Made by a program: the position numbers and the translations under genes. 64,000 bases of DNA from Motacilla alba alba. Taxonomy: Eukaryota > Chordata > Aves > Passeriformes > Motacillidae. Below, piece by piece: positions 21,101-31,488 of the stretch. How positions within the stretch are numbered: the first letter of the stretch is position 1; each line of letters begins with the position of its first letter. A model generated the notes under the pieces. That model made no database searches, had not been told where the DNA came from, and saw only the letters and a program-made list of their open reading frames with translations. The stretch lies in NCBI RefSeq assembly GCF_015832195.1, contig NC_052032.1, forward strand, positions 5,896,618 to 5,960,617, given 5' to 3'.

Positions 21101-24100
21101 TTTATTGCAATGAAGCTTTTTAAAAGGAGAATCTTGGTTTTGGTGCTAAAAAATGCAGTTTCTGCTCTGTGGAGTTTAGTCCCTGCAGAGGCACTGGAGT
21201 GGGAGATGAGATAGAAGGGAGCAACTCTGTACTGCCTTTTAAAGAGCTCTGGTGGGAGGGTTGTGCTTCTGGTGAGGGGCAGCACGCCACCTGGTTGAAC
21301 GTGGTCTCAGGGGGATTACCATACAGGTTAGTTCTTGTTGTCTCTTACTCTTTTTAGACCATCCAAGTCTGGAGCCTCGGCACTTTGTTGATGAGAAGGT
21401 GGTAAATGAAAACCATAAGGATTTCATGTTCCTGGAGTGCATCCTCTTCATTACAGAGGTGAGGAATGGAAGGTTTGTCCCACAGGGACGTTCTCTTGAC
21501 ATTAGATACTTGGCTCTGGCAGTGTTTTTTTCTTCCTCCTTTGCCTGTTTGTTTGCTCTCGTGCAGCTGTGCAGATGAACCATTGTTGCATGGCAGAGGT
21601 GTTCTCCTTGAATGAGCTGAGACAGGGATGTTGAGAAGAAAGTGTAATTAAGCTGGATGGGCTGTGGATTGTAGTTGAAGGGAGCTGTAACAAGTGCAAA
21701 CAAATAACTTTGGATCATCACTTGGATCAGTCAGTGGGAGCTTACATGGAAAAGACTGGTTCCTGTAGATACACTAGGAAGATGAAGGGGGAGCTGCAAA
21801 ATGACTGGGCTTGCCAAGACACCCTCCCTTCCCTGCAGCCCTTGGGTGCTGCCTGGCAGCCCTGGGCCTCTTCTTGCTTAGGGCAGGCTCCCAAACCTCT
21901 GTGCTGCTCTGTCTCCTCCAGATTCTACCAGAAGAGTTGCCCATTAAATGCACCTGATTTGCAGCTGACCTAGAGCAGAGGTGGTGCTGAGATTCCCCCA
22001 GCTGGCAGCGCTCTCAGGACTGTTTCTGCTCAGGCACTGCAGGGCCCTTTGGACAGGGGTGGGTGATCCTCACTCGTTGGCAGCCCTGGGCTGTTTCTCA
22101 GTGAGGGAGCTCATGGCTTGCTGCCTGCAGCATCAGTGGAGGATTTGGCCGTGTTTCTCCCAGTTCCCTCACTGCACAGTCTGGACAGGGAGAGCAAGAG
22201 CTACCCGCTCTGTTGTGGTGAGGGATTTCTTGCCTCTGGCAGGAGGAAGTTGATGGGATTAATTTTGAAGGACAGAGTGCAGTTCTTCCCCTTTGTTCTG
22301 TTCACTTTCCCCTTCCTCGCCTCTCTAATTTAGTGATTAGATGGGAAGGGAGGTTACAGAGTATGAACTTAGCCTTTCATGTAGGAAATCTTTATAGGAG
22401 CCTTTGGCCCAAACCCCAGGAGATGCTGTGTCAAGTCCTGCTAAATCTGGTAGGGTGTGTTGGTACTCAGCACCTCACAGGGTTTAACCCTTAATGCCAA
22501 GATAAATCATACCATGGGTAATAAAGAGGTGCTGGTGGAAGAGATCAAGATGAGGACAGGAAATCAGGAGCCAAGATGGTCAAAGATTTATTTTAGTTTA
22601 GGCCTCTGTGATATCCAGGCAGTGCACTGACCTGTTAAAAAACCTACATCTCTTGAAACGTGTGTAGAAGATTCTGCAGCGCCCAGTTGACAGGTGAAGT
22701 TTAAGATGGCCAGCACAATCCTGCTGCTTCAGGTCACTCTGCTTCTGCCTGCAGAAAGTCAGCTTTTTAGTAGGCTTTTCAAAGAAGAGATTTGAGCTCC
22801 TTTTCCGCACATTTGTTGTGAATCATGGAATTCAGTGTTTCTTCCGAGGTCCCCAGTGCCACCTGGTGGCAAGGAGCCCTCTTTGCCCTCCTGCCGCGAG
22901 CTGAAAGGGACGGCAGCAACCTGCATTACCAAATCCATGGAATATTCACTGCATCTCCGTGCGGGTTACTGCTTCATTTTAATGAAGGTTTTCCTTTTAA
23001 ATCTTGGGGTTTTTTCCCTCCCAAGCGCCCGGGAAGGCCGTGAATGCCTAGGGGGGAGGCGAGGCAGCCTCACTAGGGGGGGCGAGGCAGCCTCAGTGCC
23101 CTCCAAATGCTTTCTCTCCAAAATCAACAACAAAACAAAATAGCAGGGAAAAAAGATAGAAGGGATTAAAGACTTTAATAAATGAACGATATTATTTTCT
23201 TCTGAGCTTGTCATCAGGAAACAGCTCTCCTTTAAAGGTGTTAAACATGTAACAAACACCACAGCAGTTCCCATAGTGGGTCTTGCCAACATGAGAGCAG
23301 GTTTTGTTTCAGACTACAACTGAGGAAGGTTGTTTTCTGTCAACTGAGAGAATATTCTCTTGAGCAGATACTGTTCTCAGTCCCCAGGTGATGTTTCAGG
23401 AATATGAATATATGCTGTTGTGGTGTTTGCCAGGTGTGTATTTAAACCTCAGGCTTTTAAAGCAGCAGCAAGATGATGTCCAGGCTGAACCCACCACGGC
23501 ATCCTCCTTAAAGGAGCACCCAGGCACAGCACTGAATTTTGCATGAGCTGACCTGATGCTGGGAAATCTGCAGGGTGGGTTTGGACCTGAACACATGGTT
23601 CTGGAACAGGGTGAGGTTTGCAGAGCTGGCTGGGACTCGAGTTGTTCCCCTGCTGCTGCCTTTGTCTGCCAAAGGGGTGTGTGTGGTACCTGAAAGTGTG
23701 AGGATGAGGAGGGTTTGGGAGCATTCCTGTGGTGCCCGCCACACAGGGGCTGTAGAGGACAGGGATGTAGGGCTGCCTGTGGGTGTGCAGAGGAGGGGAG
23801 CTGGGTACACCCCAGCTGTTGTGGGGGATCAGTGCACTTGCCCAGATGCTCCTCTGAGAGCTCAGGGCAGGCAGCAGGAATTTCAGCTTCAATCTGGCTT
23901 CTAAATTTGGGAAGGGAGGGCTCGGGTTTCTGCTGGAAGGGAAGGAGCTGACAGGAAAGCACGGCCTCAGCCGTCCCCCTCCCCCCTGCACTGACAGAGG
24001 AACCATTTACAAAAGGCCGATTCTCTTGGGAACCGAGAGGCAGGAACGCCACGTCTGTGAGTAATTTCCTGCTCAATATGGCTGCTCTGACTCACTCCGT

Positions 24101-27100
24101 TCCCCTGGGGTCACTGCGGGACTGCAGCGCGCTCGCCGCCTCTCGCTCTCCCCCCAGCTCTCCCTCTTCGCCCTTTGTGGCTGGAAGGAGATGATTTTTT
24201 TTTTGTTCCCCTTCTCATCCCTCTTATTTTTCCCGCCCCAGCTTGAAACCATAGCCAAGCCATCCCTCGCTGGGTGAGGAAGGCCACAGTGGTGGCCATG
24301 GCAGGCACGAGCCTGGGACTGGCCGGCTGTGCCCAGCTCCTTCGCGCTCTCTGGCTTGGGAAGGGGAGCAGAGCGCGGCGGCGGTGGCTGATGCCAGCTG
24401 TGCCCCTGTGAAGGGCGGTGACGCCGGGGGAAGGCAGGTTTGGCGTCAAAACTCAGGCAGCCAAACCTCCCGTGTGGGGAGGGGAGGCTCTGCTGGAGCC
24501 GCCTGGCGCAGAGCTCCCTGGCAGCCGCTGCTTTGGGTGCCCAGCGGTGCCAATCCTGGCGCTGGGTAACGCGCCGGCGCTGCCGGGGAGCGCCGTGCTT
24601 TGTGTGCTTGCACGTTTCATCTCATGCCCGCGAGGGAAGCGTGTGGCAGAGGGACAGGGAGCGGCTCAGCTGTCATCCCCCAGCTCACAGGAACCTCCGA
24701 GGGGAAGCGGAGGCGCACCCGCGCTCTCCCGGCACCAGGCAGAGCTGCAGACCCGCTTCTCCTGCTGCCCCAGCCCCAAGGCCGGCGGGTTTCGAGCACA
24801 TCACCCTCCAAACAGTGAGGCTTTTGGGTCCTCCCACCCTCTCCCTCTCTTTCGTTCTTTCTCTGCTGCAGGCTGGTGTCACACAGGCATTGCAGAAAGG
24901 CGGCAGCGTTTTCCCAAAGCACATTGATTGGCCCTGCTTGCTTTTTTAGTGAGCAGAGAGGTTGTTTTGGAGGCGCTTTTCCCACCCTCTCTCCAGGCCT
25001 GTGCGTGCACGGAGGGAAGGGGTTAGTTGTTCGAGCCCCAGGTCGGGAATGAGAGTCCAAGAGATTCCTCTCTCCCCACGCTCCTCTTTAGTGTGAGCTT
25101 CGGCCTTGTGGTTTCTGATGTCATGGGAACTTCGCTCAGTCAGAGTGGCTGTGTTGTATTTCTTTTTCTCCCTGAGGGTCTGTTTTTGTTCATGGAGGAG
25201 AAGGAGAGACAACCACCCAGGGAATCTACACGCAACTGCCCCTGATTGCAGCTTCCCTCCTGCCCTCCCTCCTCCAAACCCCTCGCCCTGGGAGGAGAAA
25301 CAGTGGAGCATAAAAAAAAAAAAGAAAAAAAATGTAAAGCATTTGCTGCAAGCCAGCAGCTCACAGCTCTGGAGCCAGTTTGGAGAGCATGTCCCCTCTG
25401 CTCCTGCTTCCCCTAGAGCCGTCCTCAGCTAGAGGCAGGTGTGGAGTGGGCTGTGGACACGGAGCTGCTGCCAACCTGCACTGCCCTCTGTATTCAGGGA
25501 AGGCAGCGATGGCTGTCGCTGCTGCTTGTTGTTGATCTGAATGGGGAATGAGTCATTTTCTTGGAAAGCCCAGCAGTGCTGCACTGGGAGGTTTCTGGGT
25601 AGAATAGGAACAGCGTTGAGCCAAGCTCTACTGGGGGGAAGAGCGGGACTTATGTGGGGCTTTTTTAATACAGTCATTAAAAGGGAGGTGTGCAGAAGGA
25701 GGTCTGATTAGGAAAGCGTGGCAGGAAAAGGCTTAATTTTATCAGGGAAGGAGGGGAGCTGGATTGCCACGGCTTCATGTGATGTGGCCACAGCGGGAGG
25801 GAGCACGGAGGGAGGGAGGGAAGACGCAGTGAGGTGGCTGGTGCGTGGGTCACTGGGCTTGGTGGGAATGTTTGCTTGGAGAGAGTGTGAGCATGAGTCA
25901 CTGCTGGTGCACGAGCTTCCTGGCTGGCCCAGCTCCCTCAGCCCTGTGCTTGGGTCTCTTTCAGATGAAGACAGGCCCCTTTGCCGAGCACTCCAACCAG
26001 CTCTGGAACATCAGCGCCGTGCCCTCCTGGTCCAAGGTCAACCAGGGCCTCATCCGCATGTACAAGGCAGAGGTGAGTGCTGTGGGCAGGGGGAGGCTGC
26101 TCGGCCACTCGCCTGCTCTCCCACAGCACCCTGGGTCAGCTGTTGTGCTGCTCCAGGTGTGGGGACCCCATCACAGCCATTTGTTACTCCTTGCTGACTG
26201 TGGCTTGGGAGCCCTTGGCCATTCAGGTGCTGCTGGCTTGAAGGAAGCTCCTGCCTCGTGTTTGCCCCAAAACCAATCCTAAAGGGGCCATTCCTTGCAA
26301 ACATGACTTTTGCCATGTCTTGTCTTACCATAGTGCAAGTGCAGATCTCCAAATTAGGGCCAATGTCTTGACCTGCTTGTTCTTCTGGTCCACCATTTTA
26401 CCACCAAGATGAGACTTATTTTAAATTACCATCCCATGTTTCAAGAGCCCCAGAGCAGGCTGAATGCTTCCTGCTGATTTACACTTTCTACAAGCCCCAT
26501 CCACGCCATGTGCCAGCCTGGTGAGACCACAGCCACCTCTCTGGTTTGGCCACCTTCCACCCACCAGCTCTGCTGGCATCGCCCCAGGCTTTCCTGGTGA
26601 ACCCTGACCTGGAGAACTGGGCAGTTTTGGCTCTCCCTTATCTTCCTTCCTGCTCGAGCTAACCCTGGGCTTGAGGAAGCAGGACAGGAACCTCCGGAGG
26701 GAATGGTGTTGGCTCTGCAGGACTCACTGGCTGCACTAAAGCGCTGGAGGAGCAGGGATGGTGCAGCTCCCTGCTGGCACCGGGTGGGGGGTGGGGACTG
26801 GTGGTTCCTGAAAGAATTAATCACGCACTCCGCAGTGCTGCTGGTGTCAGCCATGCTTCTGTTGGGAGCTGGGACAAGCTCCCGTTGCTGGGACACAGAG
26901 CTCTGCTCAGGCCCAGCGCACAAAGGGGTTAACTGTGCCGAACGGCCGCTCCCTCCCCCAGCCCTTCCTCTGCACTGCACATCCTGTGTTTAGGTTCCAG
27001 GCCACATACCTCTCTAATCTGTGAGGTGTCACTCCCAGGCCCGCTGGCTCCTTCCGCCCCCAGCTCAGTTTTCCTCCCAGCCTCCAAAGAGGAGAAGTGG

Positions 27101-30100
27101 GGCTGGGGGCCGACCCCCTCGCCTGGCTGCTCCTGGGAGGGGTGCCCCGGGCTGCTCCTTGGAGAGGGGGCTGTCCCTGGGCTGCAGCTCCGTCACAGGG
27201 GCTGGAGACACTGCCTGCTGGAAAACCCTGAGCTGGAGGCTAAGCTGTGAGAGCTGAAGGCGAGACCACAGTACTGTGAGTGCCTTAAAAGTGAAACATG
27301 AGTGTCCTAAGACCTTACAGCTTCAGTGTGGTCTGCTGCTGCCTCAACAGCCTTGCCGTGGTCCTTCCTTTCCTTTGGATCAGTTCCTTCACAAGCTGGG
27401 CACTCCCCTGGCATCCCACATTCCCTGGGATGTTCACGTGCTCCTGCCTGGTACCCCACATGCCCTGTGCCATGGTTGCTCCCACCTGCACGTGGCTGGA
27501 GGAGCTTGGCAGTGGTGAGCCCACAGTGCAGTGCACACATTCACTGATGTCTGGGGGCCAGCATGTGCTGGCAGATCTGCCTGTCCCCTGGCTGGAGAGA
27601 GCACTGGGATTCTCTAGAGACTGGGAGATTCTTTGGCTCTTCTGTGTGCACCCAAGACATGGTCTTTTCTGAAGGCCTTAGTCTGTGTTGAGTAGCAGGT
27701 GACTTTCTGTGTGAAAATGCTGGATCCAGTACTGGTAGGTTTCTAGAAATGTCTGAGATGTAGCTGTGTCAAGGGGAGAATGCAAAAACTGCTAGGAAGG
27801 ATAATGGTACTAATTTAGGCTAAAGTATAAAAAACATTGAGTCAACCAAAGAGCTTTAAATTTAGTTTTTTTTCCTCAGATAATGTTTGTAGGTCTTAAA
27901 CAACTAATCCTAATGATCCTTGGGCAATGTTGTCCTCTCTTGTCATGGCATGGAAATTGTGCTCACCTGGATAGGCAGAGGAGAGGGGGCACTCCTGCTC
28001 AGGGGTTCTTTACAATAGGTATATAATATATTTAGATATAATCTGTTCTGGGGAGTTATCTGCCCTGATGCTGGCTCAGCCAGTTCCTGCCTGGCCTGGG
28101 AGATGACAAGGGTGTGGATGTGGACATGGCAGCACGGCTGGACAGAGCTTTCAGTTATGGTGTGCCTGGCCCTGCAGGTTACACCAACATTTGCAACTGG
28201 AGGATCTCTTTGACTTTCTGGGTATGACACAAGGTTAGGAGTCACTTAACCTTCATGCTTTGCAAGCTGAATCCGTCTGGGTGTCTCAGGCCAGGCACAA
28301 AGTCACTGCTGGAGACCTTGTCTCTTCTCTGCTGGCTCCAGTGTATTTCTGCTCTCTCTGGAGCCTTCACCAGTGCAGTCTCTCTGCAATTAGCCACTGC
28401 CAGCATTAGCAGAAGAGACGGCAGCAACACCCCTCAAGTATGACATGGGTTTTTGTCCAGCTTAAGGCAGGCAGCTCATGTGGCAGAGCCTGGGGTGTGT
28501 GATGGCGCAGAGAGGGAAGGTTTGGGGTTGTGGTGTTGCTTTGTCTAACTGGCAAAGTGAGAGCAAGATTTCAGGTTTTATTTGTTTTCCCCTCCCTTCT
28601 CCCTGCCCCTCTGGTCACCCATTGCAATAAGATCAGGTGAAATCAGACACTCAGCTGGAGGCTCCAGCTCTGTAACACGCCTGGGGTGGCTGAGAAGCGC
28701 TGGGTGTTGGACGGCGCTGACCAGGACTGGGACTGAGTGGGGGCAGCAGCAGAGGAGGGGGTCACTTGCTGGAAACAGACCAGGAAAAATCCCACTTGGT
28801 GGGAGTGGGGCAGCCCCCAGACCTAGTTCATCTAAAAAGCACTCTAAAGGCTTTGTCTCTTCTCTGTCTCCTCGATGGGATGGCTTTAAACAGCCGACAG
28901 AAAGCTCAGGTGTGTCTGTGTATCCAGGAGCTGTGGTCTGGATCCAAGCACTCTGGGGCAGATGAGCAGTAGACTGAAGACAACGTGTCTTCAACTTTGT
29001 GTGTTTATGAAATCCCAAATGTGTCTATTTATAATATAATGGGTGAAGATCTGTTTGCTTGAAAGTCCATGGGCTTTTCTTATTCTCTCCATCAAAGGCA
29101 AGTGAAGAAGTCGACAGAATAGAGTGTGGTTAAAGCAGCAGCCTTGATGTTTTTCCCCTGAGCCTGCTTTTGAGTTTCCTGACCTTTCCTTCTCTGCAGT
29201 CAGTCAGGAAATACTTTCCATTGTAACTAATCTAGTCCCAGTTCCATCTTTAAAGGTTGGACTTGGTGCATGAATCTACTCCCCAATTGAGTCCCAAGCA
29301 GACCTTCAGTGGGATCAAGATGGTGGCGAGAAGAAATAAGCCTGAAACTGAGCAGGGTACAGTTGAGTTGGGTACAGCTTCATCCACAGCTGATGCAAGG
29401 AAGGCCCTGTTGCTCAGTACAGCTGATAATTCACTAAACTTGTGATAGTCCTTCTGAATAGAGGAGGAGAAATTTCTCTGCTTGTCTCCTCTTGAGCTGG
29501 TGATGTGTTACTTGGAATGGATACCCCTTCTTCCCACTGGTGGTAAAGTCTCTTCATCTGGAGCCCAAAGTCTTCCACGGGACTCCTTAGAGCTAATTGG
29601 GCTGACATTTCGAGCTGTCAGCATCTCCAATGTTCATTTCTCTCTGCTCTCCCCTCATGCCCGTGTTACCCAGCCCTGCTTCCTCTGAGAATTTGTCTAA
29701 GTGGTTGTGTGGAGAGACAGCAGCAGCTCTGAGCATTAGGAAGCCTTGAGGGTGACATGCCCTGATGCTCGCAGGACTTACTTCTCCTAGGTGCCTGCCA
29801 TGGAGATTTGTGGTTTTCTGCCTGGCTCTTGTTCCCCAGGAGGGGACGCAGCCATGCTGTACTTTCACCACCTCCAAACTTGTTTGGCCCCAGTGTGCTG
29901 GTGCTTGGAACCAGTTGCCTGACCTCTGGCTCTAAAGGGATTACTGTAGGCCTGGCTTCTGGGCACTAATCTTCCTGCTTGCCCATGATGACAGCACGAG
30001 GGCAGAGTGCCTGTGCCCGAGTCCTGCCTTGGGGTGAGAGCTGTCTGCAGCACACAGCTTCCTCTCCAGCCCCAGAGTCTCCCCTGCTGCAGCAAGTCCA

Positions 30101-31134
30101 GTTTGACCCCATGGAGAGCACAAGACTCCTTCCTATGGAGAGTTGTAACCACATCATGGCTGGTGAGCACATCATGGCTGGTGAGCACACTGCTGAGCTC
30201 TGCGTGATGGAGTGGAGCCTGCTCTGTGCCCTCCATGAGGTTTGGGCAGTCTGAGTCTGCAGTGACTCAAAAACAAGAGCTCTGAGTGGCTCTGCCAGGC
30301 AAGTGCTGGCAAACTCTGACGTTATTGACCACAGTCCATGACCTTCCTGCCGTCGGCTGGTGAGTGGAAGGGGCTGTGCCCTTGCAGCCCCGCTCACCCT
30401 ACTCAGGGCTCTGGTGTAGCTGCAGGAAGCAGCTCTGAGCTAATGTGCTTTGTAGTGGATCTGTGTGACTGGCCTGTGATCCATTACTCTTCAATGGGAG
30501 GTGGGAATTTCAGGGGTGAGGGGTTGTTAGAAATAGGATCGTATCCTAAACTATGGCTGCAAAATCACTGGTGCTTGTCCATCAAAGACCTGAGAGTCTG
30601 GAATGCAGTTTGGGCAGTGCCTTGCAGCTGCAGAATGGTGCCTCAAACCCAGAGTGTTGGCACTGGCCTGGAGGGGAGAGTCTCTCCGCCCCAGGGGATT
30701 CTGCAGTTCTCAGTGTTTGTAGGGTGAAACTCTTCAAAGACATCAGCTCAGCAAGGAGAGTGGTGAGGGAGAAAGCTGCTGACATAGACATGCTGCTGCT
30801 GCTCATGCTTCAGGCCTCCCCATACTGAATTTCAGTAAGAAAAAGACTCTGGCTGAAGGGAAGGGGATGGGATTATGAAGTGCTACTGGCCTGAGAAGCC
30901 TGACTGGAATGTGTGGGGAAAAACATGGGTCTGATCTTCTGCCCTTGTCTGAGCTGAGTGGCCCCGAACCCTGACCCTGCGGGCAGGATGTGGCTCAGGC
31001 CGCGTGTGTAAGGTGGAAATGTCTCCTGAATTCACCTCTCTTTATCTCTCCTCCTGCAGTGCCTGGAGAAGTTCCCTGTGATCCAGCACTTTAAGTTCGG
31101 CAGCCTGCTCCCCATCCAGCCTGTGACATCTTAA
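9095..31134 (+). CDS. PTPA: Serine/threonine-protein phosphatase 2A activator (PTPA), complete
   Basis: PTPA (also PPP2R4) is a conserved ATP-dependent chaperone and prolyl-isomerase-like factor that activates the PP2A catalytic subunit in cytosol and nucleus. Coding exons are 9095-9119, 11144-11244, 12384-12470, 17362-17487, 18231-18348, 19805-19904, 20759-20883, 21358-21458, 25965-26072 and 31060-31134. They total 966 nt and encode 321 residues plus stop, close to the 323-residue human isoform. Every intron is GT-AG and all phases agree. Hallmark segments include [56 protein letters not shown] and KFGSLLPI. The joined protein matches the human isoform that lacks the extra 35-residue segment between exons 3 and 4. 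The N-terminus is the only poorly conserved part. No damage is visible, so the gene looks functional. Regulation by YY1 is suggested by the promoter motifs. Confidence 0.98.
11144..11244 (+). CDS. PTPA: PTPA coding exon 2
   Basis: This 101-nt exon encodes the end of the variable N-terminus and then [21 protein letters not shown], the start of the conserved fold. The acceptor is TGCATCTCCCAG and the donor TCTCAG|GTATGG. It ends at residue 42 on a codon boundary. Confidence 0.96.
12384..12470 (+). CDS. PTPA: PTPA coding exon 3
   Basis: This 87-nt exon in phase 0 encodes residues 43-71, beginning [20 protein letters not shown]. The acceptor is GTTTTCACAG and the donor TCAGAG|GTAGGA. In mammals an optional 35-residue segment can follow this exon; it is not seen here. 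Confidence 0.97.
12523..12540 (+). repeat. Poly-T run
   Basis: A run of about 18 T is located shortly after PTPA exon 3, in intron 3. It lies too close to the upstream exon to be its own acceptor tract. Confidence 0.8.
17362..17487 (+). CDS. PTPA: PTPA coding exon 4
   Basis: This 126-nt exon in phase 0 encodes residues 72-113: [18 protein letters not shown], then the invariant [19 protein letters not shown] block. The acceptor is CTCTCTGTAG and the donor GACCAG|GTGAGC. Confidence 0.98.
18231..18348 (+). CDS. PTPA: PTPA coding exon 5
   Basis: This 118-nt exon encodes [14 protein letters not shown], then [20 protein letters not shown], and ends inside a glycine codon (G|GG). The acceptor is GTGTCTTTCAG and the donor GCACAG|GTACCT. 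Confidence 0.97.
19805..19904 (+). CDS. PTPA: PTPA coding exon 6
   Basis: This 100-nt exon encodes [20 protein letters not shown] and [13 protein letters not shown], and ends within an arginine codon. The acceptor is AACTCCAG and the donor AACAG|GTGAGG. The residues are almost identical to mammalian PTPA. Confidence 0.97.
20300..20432 (+). repeat. MIR-like SINE remnant
   Basis: The order of segments TTTGGAGTCCAGAGATCTAA, TCCCAGCTGTATCACTG, CATGGAAACAATTTCCTTC and CACCTGAAAAGTGGAAGTAG follows the MIR core and tail consensus (GGAGTCAG, AATCCCGGCTC, CACTTA, CTTAACCTC, CATCTGTAAAATGGGGATAAT). Divergence is high, as expected for a SINE family that predates the bird-mammal split. It lies in PTPA intron 6. 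Confidence 0.5.
20759..20883 (+). CDS. PTPA: PTPA coding exon 7
   Basis: This 125-nt exon encodes [20 protein letters not shown] and then [20 protein letters not shown], a highly conserved PTPA block. The acceptor is CTTTGGTCTCAG and the donor CTGATAG|GTACTA. It ends in a split Asp codon. Confidence 0.97.
21358..21458 (+). CDS. PTPA: PTPA coding exon 8
   Basis: This 101-nt exon encodes [20 protein letters not shown] through CILFITE at a codon boundary. The acceptor is CTCTTTTTAG and the donor CAGAG|GTGAGG. Small differences from the human protein (SLEP for YLEP, KVV for KAV) are conservative. Confidence 0.97.
22857..22871 (-). promoter_or_regulatory. Full-consensus CTCF-type motif
   Basis: Read on the minus strand, the sequence TTGCCACCAGGTGGCACT matches the CTCF core YDRCCASYAGRKGGCRSY at all 18 positions (core plus flank about 22855-22872). 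The central 15 bases are nearly palindromic, so a one-mismatch site also exists on the plus strand. It lies in PTPA intron 8. Occupancy is inferred. Confidence 0.6.
23050..23097. repeat. Near-tandem duplication of about 24 bases
   Basis: Two adjacent copies share GGCGAGGCAGCCTCA preceded by AGGGGG. They differ by a few bases at the ends. The pair lies in PTPA intron 8. Confidence 0.7.
24050..24800. promoter_or_regulatory. Intragenic CpG-rich block in PTPA intron 8
   Basis: CpG dinucleotides are frequent (for example CAGCGCGCTCGCCGCC at about 24126-24141 and AACGCGCCGGCGCTGCCG near 24567-24584), unlike the CpG-poor intron around it. An AP-1 type TGACTCA is near 24089-24095. It could be an internal promoter or enhancer. 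No coding exon is visible. Confidence 0.4.
25311..25331 (+). repeat. A-rich run
   Basis: Twelve or so A, one G and eight A follow CATA. This is simple sequence in PTPA intron 8. No retrogene or SINE body was recognised directly upstream. Confidence 0.7.
25965..26072 (+). CDS. PTPA: PTPA coding exon 9
   Basis: This 108-nt exon in phase 0 encodes residues 262-297, [20 protein letters not shown] to GLIRMYKAE. It is identical to the mammalian protein as far as I can judge. The acceptor is GGTCTCTTTCAG and the donor GCAGAG|GTGAGT. Confidence 0.98.
26073..31059 (+). other. PTPA: PTPA intron 9
   Basis: This 5-kb intron lies between the last two coding exons. It is fairly GC-rich at 26930-27230 and has an 18-base tandem duplication at 30151-30186. 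I see no gene or clear transposon in it. Confidence 0.8.
30151..30186 (+). repeat. 18-base perfect tandem duplication
   Basis: ACATCATGGCTGGTGAGC occurs twice in a row with no mismatch, followed by ACAC. It is in PTPA intron 9. A perfect pair suggests a recent event that may vary between individuals. Confidence 0.9.
31060..31134 (+). CDS. PTPA: PTPA coding exon 10 (stop codon)
   Basis: This exon encodes [20 protein letters not shown], then PVTS and a TAA stop at 31132-31134. The acceptor is CTCCTCCTGCAG. The human protein ends PVTSG, so this copy is one residue shorter at the end. Confidence 0.97.
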   Translation, partial: CLEKFPVIQHFKFGSLLPIQPVTS

Positions 31135-31470
31135 GGAGACCGCAGGAGGAGCCGAGGCAGCGGAGGCACAGCACGGCGCTCTTCCTCCTCCCCTCACCCC
31201 TCCTCACCACCCAGCCCATCCATTCCTGCACATCCTCATCGGCAACCACAGATCCGAAGCGCTCGCCGGCCTGGCAGGGAGATGGGACCTGGAGCAGCTC
31301 CTCCTGCACGTCCTCACCCTGGGGACATCTCACCATTGGCCGAGCTGGGGCCACACTGCTCCGCTGTGCCGCATCCCTGCTGGGAACGGGGATGGGTTTG
31401 AGCAGGGCCCTGCAGAAAAGGCCTCTGCTTCGCTTCCCAAGAGAAGGGGGTGTGGAGGGGAGGAAGGCAC

Positions 31471-31488
31471 GTGTGTGTGTGTGTGTGT
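31471..31488 (+). repeat. (GT)9 microsatellite in PTPA 3' UTR
   Basis: Nine GT units are preceded by GGCAC. It is likely variable in length. Confidence 0.95.

Larger units (their letters stand above)
17488..25964 (+). other. PTPA: PTPA introns 4 to 8
   Basis: The introns are 17488-18230, 18349-19804, 19905-20758, 20884-21357 and 21459-25964. They hold a MIR-like remnant (about 20300-20432), a CTCF-type motif (22857-22871), a near-tandem duplication (23050-23097) and a CpG-rich block (about 24050-24800). A 16-base palindrome (TGTCCCTAGAGGGACA) lies at 18712-18727. No other gene was recognised. Confidence 0.75.
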
